Shown here one piece after another: positions 4,421 to 5,867 of a stretch of 5,867 nucleotides of DNA. The stretch lies in NCBI GenBank assembly GCA_002480565.1, contig DLCK01000006.1, positions 1 through 5,867 on the forward strand. The letters run 5' to 3'. The DNA is from Phycisphaerales bacterium UBA7800. GTDB taxonomy: Bacteria; Planctomycetota; Phycisphaerae; Phycisphaerales; Phycisphaeraceae. A model generated the notes under the pieces. That model was not told the DNA's origin. It ran no database searches and worked only from the letters and a program-made list of their open reading frames with translations. Positions within the stretch are counted from its first letter, which is position 1. Each line of letters opens with the position of its first letter. The position numbers and the translations under genes were made by a program.

Positions 4421-5518
4421 TCAGTCGCTGAGAATCACCACGTCCTGACTGGCTACCTGAAGCTTCATATCAGTGCCAGCAGGTCTAGGGGTCCGCGGGT
4501 TGAGTTCAAAACGTTTGATGGCTAAATCGTCACTGACGCCCATCAAATGTTGAGCCAATTCGCCAAGGTAAATGGTCTGCTGCTGCTTGGCTTGGAACCG
4601 GTTGGCAAAGGCGGAGTTGGGTTCACCTGTTGCAACCGTGATCGTCTCTGGACGAATCGAACAGGTCACATTACCTGTCTGAGGCAGGTTGTCAGTGTAC
4701 GTAGTCGAATGCAGCTTACCTAGCGGGCTGTCCAACACGACCGCACCATCTTCTCGGCCGATGATCTGGGCAGGGATAAAATTCGTCTCACCCAGGAAGT
4801 TGGCAACAAACCGATTGCATGGCCGGTCATACAGCCGACGCGGTTCACCAGCCTGAATGACATCGCCGTCTTTTAGCACAGCCATCCCATCAGCAATGCT
4901 AAGCGCTTCCTTCTGGTCATGGGTGACATAGACCGTGGTGATCTTCGCTGCATGACAGATGTCGCGGATCTGCGTTCGCATTTCCAATCGCAACTTTGCA
5001 TCAAGGTTGGATAACGGTTCATCCAACAGCAGCACGGTGGGTTCAATCACCATCGCCCGCGCCAAAGCGACGCGCTGTTGTTGCCCGCCGGAGAGCTGAT
5101 TGGGTTTGCGGTTGGCATAGTCGGACATCTGAACCTGAGCCAGCGCTTCATCCACGCGGCGGTCACGTTCCTTGGCTTCGATCTTGCGAACCTTTAGCCC
5201 AAACGCCACGTTCTGACGAACCGTCATGTGAGGCCACAACGCATAGGATTGGAACATCATCCCGCAATTGCGTTTGTTGGCAGGCACATGGGTGACCTCT
5301 TTATCACCAAAGTGAATCGAGCCGGCAGTCGGTTCATAGAAGCCTGCAATCATGCGCAGAAGCGTGGTCTTGCCACAGCCTGAGGGGCCAAGCAGGAAAA
5401 ATAATGACCCTGCCTCAATTTCCAGGTCCACATGATTAACAGCGACGGTCTTGCCGAACTGCTTGCGAATTTGACGGATATAAATCGGGCTGCTCATATT
5501 GACTGCAAAGTTTAACAT
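4421..5518 (-). CDS. ABC transporter ATP-binding protein, PotA/FbpC-like with TOBE_2 domain
   Basis: This 365-residue cytoplasmic ATPase would power an ABC importer by ATP hydrolysis at the inner face of the membrane. All nucleotide-binding elements are intact: Walker A GPSGCGKTT (44-52), Q-loop Gln90 in MMFQSYALWPHMTV, signature LSGGQQQR (142-149), Walker B VLLLDEP (162-168), D-loop SNLD (170-173) and switch His200 in VTHDQKEAL. 'FLGETNFIPA' (241-250) begins a C-terminal regulatory region with a TOBE_2-type segment (about 280-362, including SIRPETI). Length and layout fit importers for polyamines, ferric iron, phosphonates or sugars; substrate cannot be assigned. No permease or binding-protein gene is in view, and only repeats are seen upstream, so it is an orphan here. 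The start is uncertain: neither ATG 5518 nor ATG 5497 has a Shine-Dalgarno, and the second gives the N-terminal length usual in FbpC-like proteins. No clear terminator follows the TGA. Confidence 0.92.
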   Translation of the reverse strand: MLNFAVNMSSPIYIRQIRKQFGKTVAVNHVDLEIEAGSLFFLLGPSGCGKTTLLRMIAGFYEPTAGSIHFGDKEVTHVPANKRNCGMMFQSYALWPHMTVRQNVAFGLKVRKIEAKERDRRVDEALAQVQMSDYANRKPNQLSGGQQQRVALARAMVIEPTVLLLDEPLSNLDAKLRLEMRTQIRDICHAAKITTVYVTHDQKEALSIADGMAVLKDGDVIQAGEPRRLYDRPCNRFVANFLGETNFIPAQIIGREDGAVVLDSPLGKLHSTTYTDNLPQTGNVTCSIRPETITVATGEPNSAFANRFQAKQQQTIYLGELAQHLMGVSDDLAIKRFELNPRTPRPAGTDMKLQVASQDVVILSD

Positions 5519-5532
5519 CGAACGCCGTTCAT
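5512..5532 (-). CDS. Possible 6-codon leader ORF overlapping the ABC ATPase start
   Basis: ATG at 5532 opens MNGVRC and stops at TAA (5512-5514). The stop region overlaps the ABC start codon at 5516-5518. A GGGG sequence five bases upstream could serve as its ribosome-binding site, whereas the ABC ATG has none. Ribosomes finishing the leader could restart on the ABC gene. If the true ABC start is 5497 the coupling would be looser. The evidence is only positional. Confidence 0.2.
   Translation of the reverse strand: MNGVRC
5520..5530. promoter_or_regulatory. Inverted repeat GAACG-C-CGTTC at the ABC ATPase start
   Basis: Perfect 5-bp arms surround one base, and the flanking CAT (5516-5518) and ATG (5531-5533 region) extend the symmetry with one bulged base. 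Lying against the start codon and just after a candidate promoter, it could be an operator, or simply a chance palindrome. As RNA its loop would be too tight. Confidence 0.25.
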
Positions 5533-5545
5533 GGACACCCCGGGA

Positions 5546-5575
5546 AGTATGACAATTTTGTTAATGAGGTTTTAA
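5546..5575 (-). promoter_or_regulatory. Weak candidate promoter for the ABC ATPase gene
   Basis: In minus sense TTAAAA (5570-5575) and CATACT (5546-5551) are separated by 18 bases in an AT-rich patch directly upstream of the gene. The implied transcript start would leave about 20 bases before the ATG at 5518. Matches to sigma70 consensus are partial, so this is a suggestion only. Confidence 0.2.
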
Positions 5576-5591
5576 CACACCTTTTAAGCGA

Positions 5592-5627
5592 GCCGGGTTA
5601 TGTCAGCCCGGGCAAAGCGAAGCTTTG
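5592..5627. repeat. Two adjacent palindromes (CCGGG...CCCGG and CAAAGC-GAA-GCTTTG)
   Basis: CCGGG (5593-5597) pairs with CCCGG (5607-5611) across nine bases. CAAAGC (5613-5618) pairs perfectly with GCTTTG (5622-5627) across three bases. They begin the palindrome-rich block upstream of the ABC ATPase gene. Neither is followed by a run of T on a strand that would make a standard terminator. Confidence 0.5.
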
Positions 5628-5658
5628 ATCTTTCACAACTGCAACGCGACTCAACAGG

Positions 5659-5723
5659 CCTGCGGCCTGCCCGGATCGACACGATCCGGCTCGCAAAGCC
5701 AACCAACAAAGCCTCATCGACAC
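5659..5723. repeat. 65-bp direct repeat, copy A, with internal hairpin
   Basis: This copy matches 5803-5867 at 63 of 65 positions (differences at 5671 and 5719). It contains the perfect 8-bp hairpin CCGGATCG-ACA-CGATCCGG (5671-5689). A second hairpin AGGCC-TGC-GGCCT (5656-5668) spans its left edge. The start-to-start distance to copy B is 144 bases. Hairpin-bearing intergenic repeats of this kind are typical of REP/MITE-like dispersed elements; that class is inferred. Confidence 0.85.
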
Positions 5724-5730
5724 ATTAAAG

Positions 5731-5754
5731 CCCGCGGGACTTGAGTCCCCGGGG
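5731..5754. repeat. Interrupted palindrome CCCGCGGGACT-TG-AGTCCCCGGGG
   Basis: The 11-base arms pair at nine positions, with a two-base internal mismatch. It lies between the two 65-bp copies and has the look of a separate REP-like unit. No gene is seen around it. Confidence 0.6.
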
Positions 5755-5802
5755 TGCCTTGGAGAGTTGTTGTTTCGAGTCTTTATCCGGTTGTTCGATA
5801 AA

Positions 5803-5867
5803 CCTGCGGCCTGCTCGGATCGACACGATCCGGCTCGCAAAGCCAACCAACAAAGCCTCATCAACAC
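5803..5867. repeat. 65-bp direct repeat, copy B, running to the window edge
   Basis: This is the second copy of the 5659-5723 unit, two substitutions different. The change at 5815 turns the outer C-G pair of the hairpin into a T-G pair, so the stem is still able to form. The left-edge AGGCC hairpin arm of copy A is not kept (AAACC here), which places the left repeat border near 5803. The repeat may continue beyond the window. Confidence 0.85.

Noticed and set aside
5598..5867. 89-codon minus-strand open frame running off the window
   Set aside because: It is built from two copies of an intergenic hairpin repeat plus palindromes, so openness follows from the repeat and not from coding constraint. 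Recorded as a repeat instead.
5659..5867. CRISPR-like repeats with a spacer
   Set aside because: There are only two 65-bp copies separated by 79 bases that contain another palindrome, and no cas gene; REP-like duplication fits better.
1..5867. tRNA or rRNA genes, or an insertion sequence transposase
   Set aside because: I found no cloverleaf with TTC-loop signature, no rRNA-like stretch and no transposase motif on either strand.

Overview
The window looks like chromosomal sequence of moderate GC from a free-living bacterium. All four well-supported genes, plus one unrecognised but plausible gene, lie on the minus strand. A secreted protein of tandem DUF11 repeats, a SAM methyltransferase of the 'REDFCG' type, a TTG start and intergenic DNA crowded with palindromes would suit the Planctomycetota (perhaps Phycisphaerae). 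That is an inference from style, with no marker gene to prove it.

Layout, left to right. 1-119 is the 3' flank of the DUF11 gene and begins (minus sense) with a C9 run and CCGG-rich tandem units. 120-1580 encodes an exported protein of four DUF11 (Ig-like) repeats; its 5' region has a TTGACA -35 candidate and a small inverted repeat. 1785-3180 is a two-gene operon: a four-helix membrane protein of unknown function, overlapping by 11 bp a class I SAM-dependent methyltransferase that starts at TTG. 3181-3605 has no accepted gene but much structure: a heptamer tandem repeat, a perfect 9-bp palindrome, a convincing intrinsic terminator, a 10-bp inverted repeat around 33 nt, and a coding-like in-frame stretch directly after the next gene's stop. 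3606-3992 encodes a 128-residue helical protein I do not recognise. 3993-4420 is a long leader/intergenic region with several hairpins and one weak 23-codon plus-strand ORF. 4421-5518 is an ABC transporter ATPase of the PotA/FbpC (TOBE_2) type with no partner permease in view. 5592-5867 is a cluster of palindromic repeats with a 65-bp unit present twice.

The genes do not form one pathway. The methyltransferase and membrane protein are co-transcribed and perhaps translationally coupled; the other three appear to be separate units. The most interesting signal is the similar architecture just after two unrelated stop codons (120-122 and 3606-3608): a run of 8-9 C, GGAA, short tandem CCGG-type units, then a diverged tail. 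At the second site this stays open in frame for 44 codons and reads like a protein C-terminus. It may be a dispersed element targeting gene 3' ends, a decayed C-terminal coding module, or both.
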